A stretch of DNA of 9,400 bases from Brevundimonas sp. UBA7635 (GTDB taxonomy: Bacteria > Pseudomonadota > Alphaproteobacteria > Caulobacterales > Caulobacteraceae). The translations under genes were made by a program, and so were the position numbers. Where the stretch lies: positions 1-9,400 of the forward strand of contig DLIT01000105.1 of the NCBI GenBank assembly GCA_002483865.1. The letters are read 5' to 3'. The notes beneath the pieces were generated by a model, which ran no database searches, was not told the origin of the DNA, and worked only from the letters and a program-made list of their open reading frames with translations. Below, piece by piece: positions 1-7,824 of this stretch. Numbering within the stretch: the first letter of the stretch is position 1; each line of letters opens with the position of its first letter.

Positions 1-1611
1 GTCAACACCTGGTCCACAGTCACCCCCTGCAACATGCACCTGGATCGCCTGGCCAGGGACGTGCGCGCCGGCATCATCGCCGCCGGTGGCTATCCGGTCG
101 ACTTCAACACCATCGTGGTCACCGATGGCATCTCGATGGGCACCAACGGGATGAAGGCCTCGCTGATCAGCCGCGAGATCGTCGCCGATTCCATTGAGCT
201 GGCGGTCGAGGGGCACCAACTGGACGGCGTCGTCTGCATCGTCGGCTGTGACAAGACCATCCCGGCTGCGGCCATGGCCCTGGCCCGGATGGATATTCCC
301 GGCCTGGTCTATTACGGCGGCACCATCATGCCGGGCCGCATCGAGGGGCGCGAAGTCTCGGTCCAGGAAGTCTTTGAAGCCATCGGTGCCCACGGGGCCG
401 GGACCCTGGATGACGAGGGGCTGAAGGCGGTCGAGAGCGCAGTCTGCCCCGGGGCCGGAGCCTGCGGCGGCCAGTTCACGGCCAATACCATGGCCATGGC
501 CCTGTCGATGATGGGCCTGTCTCCGATGGGAGCCAATGATGTGCCCGCCGTCGATCCCGCCAAGGCGGCTGAAGGCGGGCGCTGTGGCCGCCTGATCGTC
601 GAGCGGGTCTTTGCCGGTGATACCGCACGCAAGTTCATCACCCGGGCCAGCCTGAAGAATGCCGCCGTCGCGGTCTCGGCCTCGGGCGGCTCGACCAATG
701 CGGTCATGCATCTGACCGCCATCGCTGCCGAGGCCGGGGTCGAGTTCGGCATCGAGGACTGCCACCAGGCCTGCATCGAGGTTCCGGTCATCTGTGACCT
801 CAAGCCCGGCGGCCGTTTCCTGGCCTCGCATCTGTATGCGGCGGGCGGGACGCGCTTGGTTGCCCAACGGCTGGCCGAGGCCGGGGCCATCGTCAACACG
901 CCGACCGTTTCGGGGATCAGCCTGTTTGCCGAAGCAGGTCAGGCCGAGGAACAGCCGGGCCAGCAGGTGGTCACGCGCATCGATGCCCCGGTCATGGCTC
1001 GCGGCTCCTATGCCGTCATCTATGGCAATGTCGCGCCCGAGGGAGCCGTCATCAAGCTGACCGGCCACAGGGTCGACCGCTTTGAAGGCCCGGCTAAGGT
1101 GTTCGACTGCGAAGAGGACGCCTTTGCCGCCGTTCAGACGGGCCGGGCGGGCGAGGGCGACGTCATCATCATCCGCTACGAAGGGCCCAAGGGCGGCCCC
1201 GGCATGCGCGAGATGCTGCAGATCACCGCCGCCCTGAAGGGTCGCAAGGTCGAGAATGTCGCCCTGCTGACCGATGGACGGTTCTCAGGTGCCTCCTATG
1301 GCTTTGTCGCCGGGCACGTCTCGCCCGAGGCGGCGGTGGGCGGCCCCATTGCCCTCATTCGCGACGGCGATCCGATCGTCGTCGACGTCACCAACCGAAG
1401 GATCGATGTGCTCGTCGATCTGGAGGCGCGCCGGACGGGCTTCAGCCCCAACCAGGTCCGTCCGGCGCATGGTGTCTTTGCCAAGTATCGCGCCTCGGTG
1501 GCCTCGGCCTCGCAGGGCGCCGTGACCATTCCCAATCCCCCGCCGGCCCAGGTCCCTGCCGATCTGGCCTCGCCCCCAACCCAGACAGCCCAGATCTCCG
1601 AGGACGCCTGA
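1..1611 (+). CDS. ilvD: Dihydroxy-acid dehydratase, 5' end outside the window
   Basis: Catalyses the Fe-S dependent dehydration of dihydroxy acids to 2-keto acids, a shared step of isoleucine and valine synthesis; cytosolic. The frame is open from base 1, so the gene begins upstream; 536 residues are visible, with probably a few dozen N-terminal ones missing. The ATG at 34 is internal: just before it lies the conserved TPCNMHL motif, whose Cys (visible residue 10) is expected to be a cluster ligand. The other two expected ligands are in GCDKT (Cys83) and [12 protein letters not shown] (Cys155). This three-Cys pattern is that of plant/cyanobacterial-type [2Fe-2S] enzymes, unlike the E. coli form (family knowledge, not tested). 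[10 protein letters not shown] lies near 229-238 and [15 protein letters not shown] near 424. A Pro/Ala-rich tail of about 25 residues follows the usual C-terminal SQGAV. The stop is 2 nt before ilvC, so translation is probably coupled. Confidence 0.97.
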   Translation, partial: VNTWSTVTPCNMHLDRLARDVRAGIIAAGGYPVDFNTIVVTDGISMGTNGMKASLISREIVADSIELAVEGHQLDGVVCIVGCDKTIPAAAMALARMDIPGLVYYGGTIMPGRIEGREVSVQEVFEAIGAHGAGTLDDEGLKAVESAVCPGAGACGGQFTANTMAMALSMMGLSPMGANDVPAVDPAKAAEGGRCGRLIVERVFAGDTARKFITRASLKNAAVAVSASGGSTNAVMHLTAIAAEAGVEFGIEDCHQACIEVPVICDLKPGGRFLASHLYAAGGTRLVAQRLAEAGAIVNTPTVSGISLFAEAGQAEEQPGQQVVTRIDAPVMARGSYAVIYGNVAPEGAVIKLTGHRVDRFEGPAKVFDCEEDAFAAVQTGRAGEGDVIIIRYEGPKGGPGMREMLQITAALKGRKVENVALLTDGRFSGASYGFVAGHVSPEAAVGGPIALIRDGDPIVVDVTNRRIDVLVDLEARRTGFSPNQVRPAHGVFAKYRASVASASQGAVTIPNPPPAQVPADLASPPTQTAQISEDA

Positions 1612-1613
1612 CC

Positions 1614-2627
1614 ATGGCCATCACCATCTACACCAATGAAGACATCAAGCCCGGTGCCATCGCCGGGGAGAAGATCGCCATCATCGGCTATGGCTCGCAA
1701 GGCCGTGCCCATGCCCAGAACCTGAAGGACTCGGGCCATGATGTGATCGTCGGCGTTCGTCACGGCGGTACCGGCTGGAAGCACGCCACCGAGGACGGTC
1801 TGGCGACGGCCGAACCCGCGGATGCCGTCAAGGATGCCGACATCATCGCCATCCTGACCCCCGACATGGTTCAGGCCGAGGTCTATAAGGAAGTCATCGA
1901 GCCCAATGCCAAGAAGGGCTCGGCCCTGCTGTTCGCGCACGGTTTCTCGATCATCTATGATCGCATCACCCCGCGTGACGACATGGACGTGATCCTGGTC
2001 GCGCCGAAGGGTCCGGGCGATCTGGTCCGCCGCGAATACCAGCGCGGGCGTGGTGTGCCCTCGCTGTTCGCCATCGAAAAGGACGTGACCGGCAAGGCGC
2101 GTGACCGGGCCATGGGCTATGCCAAGGGCAATGGCGGTGCGACCGGTGGCCTGCTGGAAACCACCTTCCGCGAAGAAACCGAAACCGATCTGTTCGGCGA
2201 ACAGGCCGTCCTGTGCGGCGGGGCCAAGGAACTGGTCATCCGGGGCTTCAACACCCTGGTCGAGGCCGGCTACCAGCCCGAGATCGCCTATTTTGAATGC
2301 CTGCACGAGCTGAAGCTGATCGTGGACCTGTTTTACGAAGGCGGCATCTCCAAGATGCACCACTTCATCTCCGAGACCGCCAAGTGGGGTGCTCTGGTCT
2401 CTGGCCCGCGTGTCGTCAATGACGAGACGGCCGGGCGCATGAAGGATGTCCTCTCCGACATCCAGTCGGGCGAGTTCGCCCGTCGCTGGATCGAGGAGAA
2501 CGAGAAGGGCAAGCCGGAATACGAAGCCCTCATGCAAGCCGACCGCGACACCCAGATCGAAGAGGTCGGAGCCCGCCTGCGTGACCGCATGGCCTGGTTG
2601 CAGGCCGCCAAACCCAAAGCCGCCTGA
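1614..2627 (+). CDS. ilvC: Ketol-acid reductoisomerase, class I (short form)
   Basis: Carries out the Mg-dependent alkyl migration and NAD(P)H-dependent reduction of acetolactate and acetohydroxybutyrate, second step of valine and isoleucine synthesis. The 337 residues match the short class I form. The Rossmann motif GYGSQG is at 25-30 and the active-site His in AHG at 109. Metal ligands Asp192 and Glu196 lie in [15 protein letters not shown], Glu228 and Glu232 in [12 protein letters not shown]; the substrate-binding Ser is Ser253. All catalytic residues are present. The cofactor loop reads [11 protein letters not shown] (48-58), without the two Ser that commonly hold the NADPH 2'-phosphate in class I enzymes. 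The usual PGHTVR reads PGDLVR (134-139), so this is a divergent branch. The ATG is 2 nt after ilvD, with GAGGA at 1600-1604 as ribosome binding site, 9 nt upstream. Confidence 0.97.
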   Translation: MAITIYTNEDIKPGAIAGEKIAIIGYGSQGRAHAQNLKDSGHDVIVGVRHGGTGWKHATEDGLATAEPADAVKDADIIAILTPDMVQAEVYKEVIEPNAKKGSALLFAHGFSIIYDRITPRDDMDVILVAPKGPGDLVRREYQRGRGVPSLFAIEKDVTGKARDRAMGYAKGNGGATGGLLETTFREETETDLFGEQAVLCGGAKELVIRGFNTLVEAGYQPEIAYFECLHELKLIVDLFYEGGISKMHHFISETAKWGALVSGPRVVNDETAGRMKDVLSDIQSGEFARRWIEENEKGKPEYEALMQADRDTQIEEVGARLRDRMAWLQAAKPKAA

Positions 2628-2650
2628 TCGGCTACGCCCGGACCCGCCCG

Positions 2651-4357
2651 ATGACCGTCACGACTGTCCAGATGCCCGCCAACGAGACCACCGCCACCGG
2701 TGCCAGCCTCGTCGTCTCCACCCTGGAGCGGATGGGTGTTGAGGTCGTATTCGGCTATCCGGGCGGGGCCATAATGCCGATCTATGATGCGATCGCTGGC
2801 TCGTCCCTGCGTCACTATCTGTGCCGCCACGAGCAGGGGGCGGCCTTTGCCGCTGATGCCTTTGCCCGGTCCTCGGGCAAGGTCGGCGTCTGCATGGCCA
2901 CCTCGGGCCCCGGTGCCACCAATCTGGTCACCGGCATCGCCAATGCCATGCTGGATTCGGTCCCCATGGTCTGCATCACCGGCAATGTGGCCCAGGGCGT
3001 CATGGGCACCGACGCCTTCCAGGAAGTCGACATCCTGGGTGTCACCATGCCCCTTGTGAAGCACTCCTATGTCGTGCGCGATGCCGCCGATATCCCGGCC
3101 GTGATCGAGGAAGCCTTCCATATCGCCCGCTCGGGACGCCCCGGACCGGTCCTGGTTGACCTGCCCAAGGACGTGCAGTTCCAGGCGGTGACCCGCACAC
3201 GCGGCTTCCACATCCCCAATGACACCGCCCGGGCCGGTGCGACCGCCATCGCCGATGCCGCCCAGGCCATCCGCGCCGCGCGTCGTCCGGTGATCTATAT
3301 CGGCGGCGGGGCCAAGATCTCGGGCGCGGTCGAGACGGTTCGCCGGTTCTCGGCCCTGTCCGGTATCCCCCAGGTCTCGACCCTGAATGCCCTGGGCACC
3401 ATCCCGACGGGCCAGGACAACTACCTGGGCATGCTGGGCATGCACGGCACCCGCGCCGCAAACCAGGCGGTGCAGGAAAGCGACCTGCTGATCGTGGTCG
3501 GTGCCCGCTTTGATGACCGCGCCACCGGCAAGTTGCCCGAGTTTGCGCCCCATGCAGGCGTCATCCACTTTGACGTCGATCCGTCCGAGATCGGCAAGCT
3601 GCGCCCGGTTGCCGTGCCGGTCGTCGGCGATCTGAAGCCCAATCTGGAAGCCCTGATTCACGAGTTGGAACAGGGCCCGGCCGTCGAGGTCAGCGACTGG
3701 GCGGATCAGTGCCGGGCCGCCATGGCCGCCTGCGCCGTCGACTATGATGCGCCCGGTGACAGCATCTATGCCCCTGCCCTGCTGAACGAGCTGTCGCGAC
3801 AGGCAGGTGCCAGGTTTGTTGCCGCCTGCGACGTCGGCCAGCACCAGATGTGGGTCGCCCAGCACTGTAGGTTCTCGCGCCCGCAAGCCCACCTGACCTC
3901 GGGCGGCCTGGGGGCCATGGGCTATGGCCTGCCTGCCGGGATCGGGGCCAAGCTGGCTGATCCTGACGCCTGCGTCGTCACCATCACCGGCGATGGCGGG
4001 GTGATGATGAACATCCAGGAACTGGCGACCATCAACCGTTTCCAGATACCGCTGAAGATCATCGTCCTGGACAATTCGCGTCTGGGCATGGTGCGCCAGT
4101 GGCAGGAGTTCTTCTTTGAACGCAACTTCTCCGAGGTCGATCTGTCCGACAATCCCGACTTCGTAAAGGTGGCCGAGGCCTTTGGCGTACCGGGCTTCCG
4201 GATAGAGCGGCGCGACCAGGTAAGTGAGGGCATCTGTCGCCTGCTGGCCGCCGATGGTCCGATCCTGATGCATGTCGTCATCGACCCCGAAGACAACGTC
4301 TGGCCGCTGGTGCCGCCTGGCAAGAACAACTCTGAAATGATGGAGGGCTCGCGATGA
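2651..4357 (+). CDS. ilvG: Acetolactate (acetohydroxyacid) synthase, large catalytic subunit, type II-like
   Basis: Thiamine-diphosphate enzyme that condenses pyruvate with a second pyruvate (valine/leucine route) or with 2-ketobutyrate (isoleucine route); works with the small subunit encoded next. 568 residues. The N-terminal domain has FGYPGGAIMPIYDA (34-47), the ThDP-activating Glu61 in CRHEQGAAFA, and TSGPGATNL (84-92). A central FAD-binding-like domain follows. The C-terminal ThDP domain has GDGG (447-450) with NIQEL and DNSRLGMVRQW (474-484). The C-terminus WPLVPPGKNNSEMME closely resembles E. coli IlvG, which with the IlvM-like partner supports ilvG over ilvB or ilvI. Start: ATG 2651 gives a 7-residue longer N-terminus than ATG 2672; neither has a clear Shine-Dalgarno. 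Lies 23 nt after ilvC and overlaps ilvM by 4 nt (ATGA). Confidence 0.95.
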   Translation: MTVTTVQMPANETTATGASLVVSTLERMGVEVVFGYPGGAIMPIYDAIAGSSLRHYLCRHEQGAAFAADAFARSSGKVGVCMATSGPGATNLVTGIANAMLDSVPMVCITGNVAQGVMGTDAFQEVDILGVTMPLVKHSYVVRDAADIPAVIEEAFHIARSGRPGPVLVDLPKDVQFQAVTRTRGFHIPNDTARAGATAIADAAQAIRAARRPVIYIGGGAKISGAVETVRRFSALSGIPQVSTLNALGTIPTGQDNYLGMLGMHGTRAANQAVQESDLLIVVGARFDDRATGKLPEFAPHAGVIHFDVDPSEIGKLRPVAVPVVGDLKPNLEALIHELEQGPAVEVSDWADQCRAAMAACAVDYDAPGDSIYAPALLNELSRQAGARFVAACDVGQHQMWVAQHCRFSRPQAHLTSGGLGAMGYGLPAGIGAKLADPDACVVTITGDGGVMMNIQELATINRFQIPLKIIVLDNSRLGMVRQWQEFFFERNFSEVDLSDNPDFVKVAEAFGVPGFRIERRDQVSEGICRLLAADGPILMHVVIDPEDNVWPLVPPGKNNSEMMEGSR

Positions 4358-4602
4358 GCAATACGATCCACATCCAGATCGACCGTGCCGACGGCTCGCT
4401 TCAGCGTCTAATCGGTCTGGTGGAACGCCGCGGCTTCCATATCGACGGCATGAACATGGCCGACGAGGGCGGGGCCCGCCGTATCGCTTTGACCGTGCGC
4501 GGCCGCGATGCCGGACGATCCATCGACAACCTGGGCTGCCAGATCGACCGTCTGTTCGGCGTGCGTCGCATCGAGGCGACCCCCGTGATCAACGCCGCAT
4601 GA
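4354..4602 (+). CDS. ilvM: Acetolactate synthase small subunit, single ACT domain
   Basis: Regulatory/activating partner of the large subunit encoded just upstream. The 82-residue protein is one ACT domain. Its core [13 protein letters not shown] (24-36) matches the RHRGFHVCSMNMA region of E. coli IlvM as I recall it. IlvH/IlvN-type subunits are typically longer (about 95-180 residues), and IlvH carries a second C-terminal domain that is absent here. In E. coli the IlvG/IlvM enzyme resists valine feedback; the same is inferred but unproven here. The ATG overlaps the ilvG stop as ATGA, with a strong GGAGG at 4342-4346, 7 nt upstream. This suggests coupled, near-equimolar synthesis of the two subunits. 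Confidence 0.92.
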   Translation: MSNTIHIQIDRADGSLQRLIGLVERRGFHIDGMNMADEGGARRIALTVRGRDAGRSIDNLGCQIDRLFGVRRIEATPVINAA

Positions 4603-4627
4603 AGACCACTGGGGCAAAGACCAGGTC

Positions 4628-6058
4628 ATGAGCCAGCCGAAGACCCTGTATGAGAAGGTCTGGGAGCGTCACGTTGTCGTCCCGGAAACCGACGCCACCC
4701 CCGGCGTAATGTATGTGGACCTGCATCTGGTCCATGAAGTCACTTCGCCCCAGGCGTTTTCGGAACTGGACGCACGTGGCCTGAAGGTGCGCCGCCCCGA
4801 CCGCACCTTTGCCACCCTGGACCACTCCACCCCCACCCTGCCCGCAGGGCCGGACGGCCAGCGCCCCTATGTCACTGAACAGGCGCGCAAACAGGTCGAA
4901 ACTTTGGAAATCAACACCCGCCGCTTTGGCATTGAGCTGGCCGGTTGGGACAGCGACCAGCGCGGCGTGGTTCACGTCATGGGGCCGGAACAGGGTCTCA
5001 CCCAGCCGGGTATGACCGTGGTCTGTGGTGACAGCCACACCGCCACCCACGGCGCATTCGGTGCCCTGGCCTTTGGCATCGGCACCTCCGAGGTCGGACA
5101 CGTTCTGGCCACCCAGTGCCTGTTGCAACGCCGCGCCAGGACCCTGCGCGTGACTGTGGATGGCCAACTGCAGCCCGGCGTGTCGGGCAAGGATGTGGCC
5201 CTGGCCATCATCGCCACCATCGGCTTTGGCGGCGGCACGGGATACGTCATCGAGTATGCCGGATCGGCCATTCGCTCGCTGGACATGGAAGGGCGCATGA
5301 CCCTGTGCAACATGTCGATCGAGGCCGGTGCCCGCGCAGGCATGATCGCGCCGGACCAGACCACCATCGACTGGCTGCGCGGCCGCAAACACGTTCCCGC
5401 CGACTATGAGAACGCCGCCCGCGACTGGCTGTCGCTGGCCACAGACGAAGGCGCGGTCTTTGACAAGGAGGTCCGCATCGACGGCACCTCCGTCCGCCCG
5501 ATGGCCACCTGGGGCACCACCCCCGACGCCGCCCTGCCGGTTGGCGAGGCTGCGCCGCAACCGCAGTCGGAATCCGACGCCAAAGCGCTGGCCTATATGG
5601 GCTTTACCGCAGGCCAGCCGACCACGGCCGAAAAGGTGGACGTGGTCTTCATCGGCTCATGTACCAACGGCCGCCTGCCTGACATACGCGTGGCCGCCTC
5701 CATCCTGAAGGGTCGCAAGGTCGCCGACGGCGTGCGGATGCTGGTCGTCCCCGGCTCGGAGGCCGTGCGCCAACAGGCCGAGGCGGAAGGCCTGCACAGG
5801 ACCATCACCGCCGCCGGTGCCGAATGGCGGATCCCCGGCTGCTCCATGTGTATCGCCATGAACGGCGATGTGGTTGGACCGGGCCAGCTGTGCGTCTCGA
5901 CCTCCAACCGCAATTTCGAGGGTCGTCAGGGCAAGGACGCCCGCACCATCCTGGCCAGTCCCGCCACTGCCGCCGCCAGTGCCGTGGCCGGTCATCTGGC
6001 CGATCCGCGCGACTTTCCTGTCATTGATGGCTCGGCTCTGGTCGAGGAGGACGCCTGA
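4628..6058 (+). CDS. leuC: 3-isopropylmalate dehydratase, large subunit
   Basis: Aconitase-family [4Fe-4S] enzyme which, with LeuD, isomerises 2-isopropylmalate to 3-isopropylmalate in leucine synthesis. 476 residues, full length. Visible marks are [12 protein letters not shown] (33-44), [24 protein letters not shown] (133-156), [12 protein letters not shown] (221-232), and the cluster ligands Cys345 (GSCTNG), Cys405 and Cys408 ([10 protein letters not shown]). [10 protein letters not shown] (426-435) is the substrate-contacting region. One oddity is [10 protein letters not shown] at 154-163, where SEVEHVLATQ is usual. The start is 25 nt after ilvM; no other start codon is available between the two genes, and there is no convincing Shine-Dalgarno (only CAGG immediately before ATG). 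Overlaps leuD by 1 nt (TGATG). Confidence 0.97.
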   Translation: MSQPKTLYEKVWERHVVVPETDATPGVMYVDLHLVHEVTSPQAFSELDARGLKVRRPDRTFATLDHSTPTLPAGPDGQRPYVTEQARKQVETLEINTRRFGIELAGWDSDQRGVVHVMGPEQGLTQPGMTVVCGDSHTATHGAFGALAFGIGTSEVGHVLATQCLLQRRARTLRVTVDGQLQPGVSGKDVALAIIATIGFGGGTGYVIEYAGSAIRSLDMEGRMTLCNMSIEAGARAGMIAPDQTTIDWLRGRKHVPADYENAARDWLSLATDEGAVFDKEVRIDGTSVRPMATWGTTPDAALPVGEAAPQPQSESDAKALAYMGFTAGQPTTAEKVDVVFIGSCTNGRLPDIRVAASILKGRKVADGVRMLVVPGSEAVRQQAEAEGLHRTITAAGAEWRIPGCSMCIAMNGDVVGPGQLCVSTSNRNFEGRQGKDARTILASPATAAASAVAGHLADPRDFPVIDGSALVEEDA

Positions 6059-6657
6059 TGGAGCCCTTCCGCAAACTGACGTCCAAGGTCGTGGTCCTGT
6101 CCCAGGCCAATATCGACACCGACCAGATCATTCCGGCCCGTTTCCTGACCACCACCACGCGCGAGGGTCTGGGCCAGCACGCCTTCAACGACTGGCGCTA
6201 TGAGGCGGACGGTTCGGTCAAACCGGAGTCTGTGCTGAACCGCATCGACCCGACAGATCACCGCATCCTGCTGGGAGGGCCGAACTTTGCCTGTGGCTCC
6301 TCGCGCGAACATGCGCCATGGGCCTTGCTGGACTACGGCTTCAAGGCCGTGATCTCGACCGAGATCGCCGACATCTTTACCTCCAACGCCCTGAAGAACG
6401 GCCTGCTGCCCATCGTCGTCAGCCAGGAGGTTTGGGACGATCTGGCCGCCCATCAGGACCAGCCCGTCACCATCGATCTGGAGAACAACCAGATCCAGCG
6501 CGGCAATGCCGAGCCCGTCCCGTTCAAGGTCGAGAGCTTTGCCCGCCAGTGCCTGATCGACGGCGTCGACACCCTGGGCTGGCTGCTGGCCCGCAACGAC
6601 GACATCTCGGCCTTTGAGACCACCCGCAACGACCCCCAACCGGAGATCGCACGATGA
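6058..6657 (+). CDS. leuD: 3-isopropylmalate dehydratase, small subunit
   Basis: Swivelling-domain subunit that completes the LeuCD isomerase active site. 199 residues, normal for the family. NIDTDQIIPARFL at 18-30 and NFACGSSREHAPWAL at 76-90 are the signature segments; the second usually reads NFGCGSS, so Ala78 is a mild variant. STEIADIF (100-107) and NGLLPIVV follow as expected. The start overlaps the leuC stop as TGATG and is preceded by the strong purine tract GAGGAGG (6044-6050) 7 nt upstream, so reinitiation after leuC is likely. It overlaps leuB by 4 nt. Confidence 0.97.
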   Translation: MEPFRKLTSKVVVLSQANIDTDQIIPARFLTTTTREGLGQHAFNDWRYEADGSVKPESVLNRIDPTDHRILLGGPNFACGSSREHAPWALLDYGFKAVISTEIADIFTSNALKNGLLPIVVSQEVWDDLAAHQDQPVTIDLENNQIQRGNAEPVPFKVESFARQCLIDGVDTLGWLLARNDDISAFETTRNDPQPEIAR

Positions 6658-7754
6658 GCGACAAACGCAGCTTCAACATCGTCGTCCTGCCCGGCGACGG
6701 GGTGGGACCCGAAGTCACCCTGGCCGCCCGTCGCGTCCTGACCTGTATCGGCGATATCTATGGCCACAACTTCAACTTCACCGAGCACCTGATCGGCGGC
6801 GCGGCCATCGACGCGACCGGTGAGCCGCTGCCGGCCGCAACCCGGGATGCCTGTGTCGGCGCGGACGCCGTTCTGTTGGGCGCGGTCGGTGATCCCAAAT
6901 ACGACGGCAAGCCGGTGCGCCCCGAACAGGGCCTGCTGTCCATCCGCAAAGCCATGGGCCTGTTCGCCAACCTGCGCCCGCTGCAGGTCTCCCCTGCCCT
7001 GGCGCATCGCTCACCCTTGAAGCGCGAGATCGTCGAGGGCGTGGATCTGTTGGTGTTCCGCGAGTTGACCGGCGGTGTCTATTTCGGCGAGCGCACCCGC
7101 ACCGAGACGGCGGCTTCGGACCTGTGTACCTATTCGGTAGAGGAGATCGAGCGTGTGACCCGCGCCGCCTTCAAGGCCGCCGAGCAACGCCGTGGCAAGG
7201 TCACCTCGGTCGACAAGGCCAATGTGATGGAGACTTCACGTCTGTGGCGCGAGACCGTCACCCGCATTCACGCCGACGAGTTTCCCAACATCACGCTGGA
7301 ACATGCGCTGGTCGACTCCATGGCCATGCACCTGATCCTGAAACCGCGCGAGTATGACGTCATCCTGACCGAGAACATGTTCGGCGACATCCTCTCGGAC
7401 GAGATCTCGGTGCTGGGCGGCTCCATCGGCCTTCTGCCCTCCGCCTCCTTGGGTTCGGACGGCCCGGGCCTGTTCGAGCCCATCCACGGGTCGGCCCCCG
7501 ACATTGCCGGTCAGGACAAGGCCAACCCCATTGGCACCATCCTGTCGGCGGCCATGATGCTGCGCCACAGCTTCCAACTGGAGGATGAGGCCTGTTCCAT
7601 CGACGCGGCTGTGGCAGCCGTCCAGGCCTCGAACCAGGTGACGCGCGATCTGGGCGGTGAGCTAGGCACCGAGGCGGCCACCCGCGCCATCATTGATGCC
7701 ATTCGCGCCATTCACTGGGCCGCAGCGCGTCACGTGCCCATGCACTGGGCCTAA
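6654..7754 (+). CDS. leuB: 3-isopropylmalate dehydrogenase
   Basis: NAD-dependent oxidative decarboxylation of 3-isopropylmalate to 2-ketoisocaproate, the last leucine-specific step before transamination. 366 residues. PGDGVGPEV (13-21) opens the fold. Substrate residues Arg98 and Arg108 lie in LSIRKAMGLFANLRP, Arg136 and Tyr143 in RELTGGVYFGE. Catalytic Lys188 is in VDKANVM; metal ligands Asp221, Asp245 and Asp249 are in DSMAMH and TENMFGDILSDE. The NAD-binding segment is PIHGSAPDIAGQDKANP (276-292). The extreme C-terminus has HWA twice (354-356 and 364-366), reflecting a DNA duplication that runs past the stop. The ATG overlaps the leuD stop (ATGA), with GGAG at 6642-6645. Last gene of the cluster, followed by a terminator. 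Confidence 0.97.
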   Translation: MSDKRSFNIVVLPGDGVGPEVTLAARRVLTCIGDIYGHNFNFTEHLIGGAAIDATGEPLPAATRDACVGADAVLLGAVGDPKYDGKPVRPEQGLLSIRKAMGLFANLRPLQVSPALAHRSPLKREIVEGVDLLVFRELTGGVYFGERTRTETAASDLCTYSVEEIERVTRAAFKAAEQRRGKVTSVDKANVMETSRLWRETVTRIHADEFPNITLEHALVDSMAMHLILKPREYDVILTENMFGDILSDEISVLGGSIGLLPSASLGSDGPGLFEPIHGSAPDIAGQDKANPIGTILSAAMMLRHSFQLEDEACSIDAAVAAVQASNQVTRDLGGELGTEAATRAIIDAIRAIHWAAARHVPMHWA

Positions 7755-7770
7755 ATCTTTCACGTGAAAC
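7711..7770. repeat. Imperfect 30-bp tandem direct repeat at the end of leuB
   Basis: Bases 7711-7740 and 7741-7770 match at 18 of 30 positions without gaps. Identity is concentrated in two blocks at the same phase: CACTGGGCC (7713-7721 and 7743-7751) and TCACGTG (7730-7736 and 7760-7766). The first copy encodes the end of LeuB; the second spans the last codons, the stop and the parS-like palindrome. A decayed tandem duplication is the simplest reading; chance similarity cannot be excluded. Confidence 0.55.
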
Positions 7771-7771
7771 A
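7756..7771. other. parS-like ParB-binding (centromere) site
   Basis: The 16 bases TCTTTCACGTGAAACA match the widely conserved bacterial chromosomal parS consensus TGTTTCACGTGAAACA at 15 positions. The only difference is position 2 (C for G), so the right half-site is perfect. The central TTTCACGTGAAA (7758-7769) is a perfect 12-bp palindrome. With no room for a loop it is a poor RNA hairpin, which points to a DNA-binding site. It lies in non-coding DNA between convergent genes, just after the leuB stop. parS sites nucleate ParB and SMC loading, usually near the replication origin. Whether ParB binds this copy is inference. Confidence 0.65.
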
Positions 7772-7772
7772 G

Positions 7773-7803
7773 AAAAAGGGCGGCCCGCGGAGCCGCCCTT
7801 TTT
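7773..7803. terminator. Bidirectional Rho-independent terminator between leuB and tetR
   Basis: A perfect 12-bp inverted repeat: AAAAAGGGCGGC (7773-7784) and GCCGCCCTTTTT (7792-7803), with loop CCGCGGA. The stem has a GC core with an A tract on the left and a T tract on the right, so it reads as stem plus U tract on both strands. It should stop the ilv-leu transcript from the left and the convergent tetR transcript from the right. Confidence 0.9.
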
Positions 7804-7824
7804 ATATGGTCGCCCAGGCTGGGC

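Noticed and set aside
34..36. ATG as the true start of ilvD
   Set aside because: The frame is open upstream and the conserved NTWSTVTPC with an expected cluster Cys lies before it, so it is an internal Met.
1296..2537. 413-codon minus-strand open frame across ilvD and ilvC
   Set aside because: Antisense shadow of two well-recognised enzymes; low-complexity composition and no family resemblance.
2333..4273. 646-codon open frame on the minus strand across ilvC and ilvG
   Set aside because: It mirrors the codon positions of clearly real genes in GC-rich DNA; its product is Gly/Asp/His-rich with no recognisable domain.
4589..5560. 323-codon minus-strand open frame opposite leuC
   Set aside because: Shadow of leuC, whose motifs are intact along the same stretch; Gly/Ala-rich with no domain.
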